NCBI GenBank assembly: GCA_036898135.1
Contig: CM072520.1
Coordinates: 1,152,491-1,216,490 of the forward strand
Reading direction: 5' to 3'
From: Oncomelania hupensis
Lineage: Eukaryota > Mollusca > Gastropoda > Littorinimorpha > Pomatiopsidae
DNA: 64,000 nucleotides
Position numbers and translations under genes: made by a program. The notes below the pieces were generated by a model. The model was given only the letters and a program-made list of their open reading frames with translations. It did not search any database and was not told where the DNA came from. Within the stretch, counting starts at the first letter, position 1; the number at the start of each line of letters is the position of its first letter. Below, piece after piece: positions 63,635 to 64,000 of the stretch.

Positions 63635-64000
63635 GGGGGTTTCAGTATAAATAGTATCCCCACTTTCTGGAAACTTAGTGCTTTAAATTCCCACTGTCGC
63701 TGTCTTTCTCATTAGCTCTTTCTCATTCCTGCTCTGTTCTATCAATCTGCTATACTATCGTCTTCTTCGCCAGACCAGTCACCTACCTTTTTTCTTGAAA
63801 ACTCTTCCGGGACAAGACTCCTTATTTGTGTATGAGGTCTTTTGGATCAGCTTGGAAATATTGGACGCTTTCTGCCAGGTGGTCACTAGGGCTTCCTATG
63901 ATGTTATTATTTAGCAATTTAGGCATTTTATATGTATGTGTTTTGTTGATAATTTATAATGATGTTTGAATTCTATTTTGTTTTTGTAAACGGGGGTTCG
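63635..64000 (+). repeat. Dispersed repeat family B, cut by window end
   Basis: Same as 55528-55895, from GGGGGTTTCAGTATAAATAG to TTTTGTAAACGGGGG. It forms an inverted repeat with 63155-63220. CT/GT-rich sequence lies at 63520-63620. Confidence 0.85.

Overview
This window is eukaryotic, almost certainly from an animal. It shows metazoan-type retroelements, dense microsatellites, interspersed tRNA-derived repeats and no bacterial-style gene packing. The repeat mix (an RTE/BovB-like LINE with a GGATA tail, a CR1/L2-like LINE with an AAAGCGCTATATAAA tail, and Gmr1-like Ty3/gypsy elements) fits a marine lophotrochozoan, perhaps a gastropod mollusc, but the species cannot be fixed from sequence alone. 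I found no convincing host protein-coding gene, rRNA or functional tRNA. The window is a graveyard and breeding ground of mobile elements.

Layout. 0-2 kb: a 43-bp satellite, a tRNA-derived SINE and a truncated LINE 3' end. 2.0-10.7 kb: a nearly intact LTR retrotransposon (LTRs of about 1.5 kb, 5-bp target duplication) whose single polyprotein has the order Gag-protease-integrase-RT-RNase H. This copia-like order with gypsy-like domains is the hallmark of the Gmr1 lineage. A 5'-truncated poly(A) LINE sits inside its 3' end. 10.9-25.7 kb: microsatellites, minisatellites (79, 38 and 53 bp), several RTE-like LINE fragments (one inserted with a 13-bp target duplication and itself split by a 1.65-kb long-TIR DNA transposon with a 6-bp target duplication), a 5S/tRNA chimeric SINE and a solo LTR.

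25.8-44.1 kb: a tandem array on the minus strand, LTR-internal-LTR-internal-LTR-internal-LTR, with a 5.62-kb period. All three internal regions belong to the Gmr1-like family and all three share the same ~929-bp deletion that removes the reverse transcriptase, leaving Gag-protease-integrase in frame and RNase H in another frame. 44.1-48.5 kb: a 143-bp tandem repeat, trinucleotide tracts, a pre-miRNA-like hairpin and long TA/ATT microsatellites. 48.7-50.8 kb: a second, decayed element that also has integrase before RT, joined to an LTR fragment. 51-58.6 kb: RTE and other LINE fragments, a second solo LTR of the same family, a 496-bp MITE with the same termini and 6-bp target duplication as the 1.65-kb element, SINE-like repeats and a degenerate ~162-bp tandem repeat. 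59.2-62.1 kb: a 5'-truncated CR1/L2-like LINE with an open RT frame (YADD intact). 62.1-64 kb: a degenerate tandem repeat and further copies of a dispersed repeat running off the end.

How the parts may work together (inference): the 2-10.7 kb element keeps every catalytic motif and has LTRs differing at only about four positions by eye, so it is young and a plausible helper. The RT-less copies keep LTRs, Gag, protease and integrase, so they could be packaged and mobilised in trans. Three of them then became a tandem array, probably through LTR-LTR recombination or integration of a circular form. All positions and comparisons were made by eye from the sequence; no alignment or database search was run.
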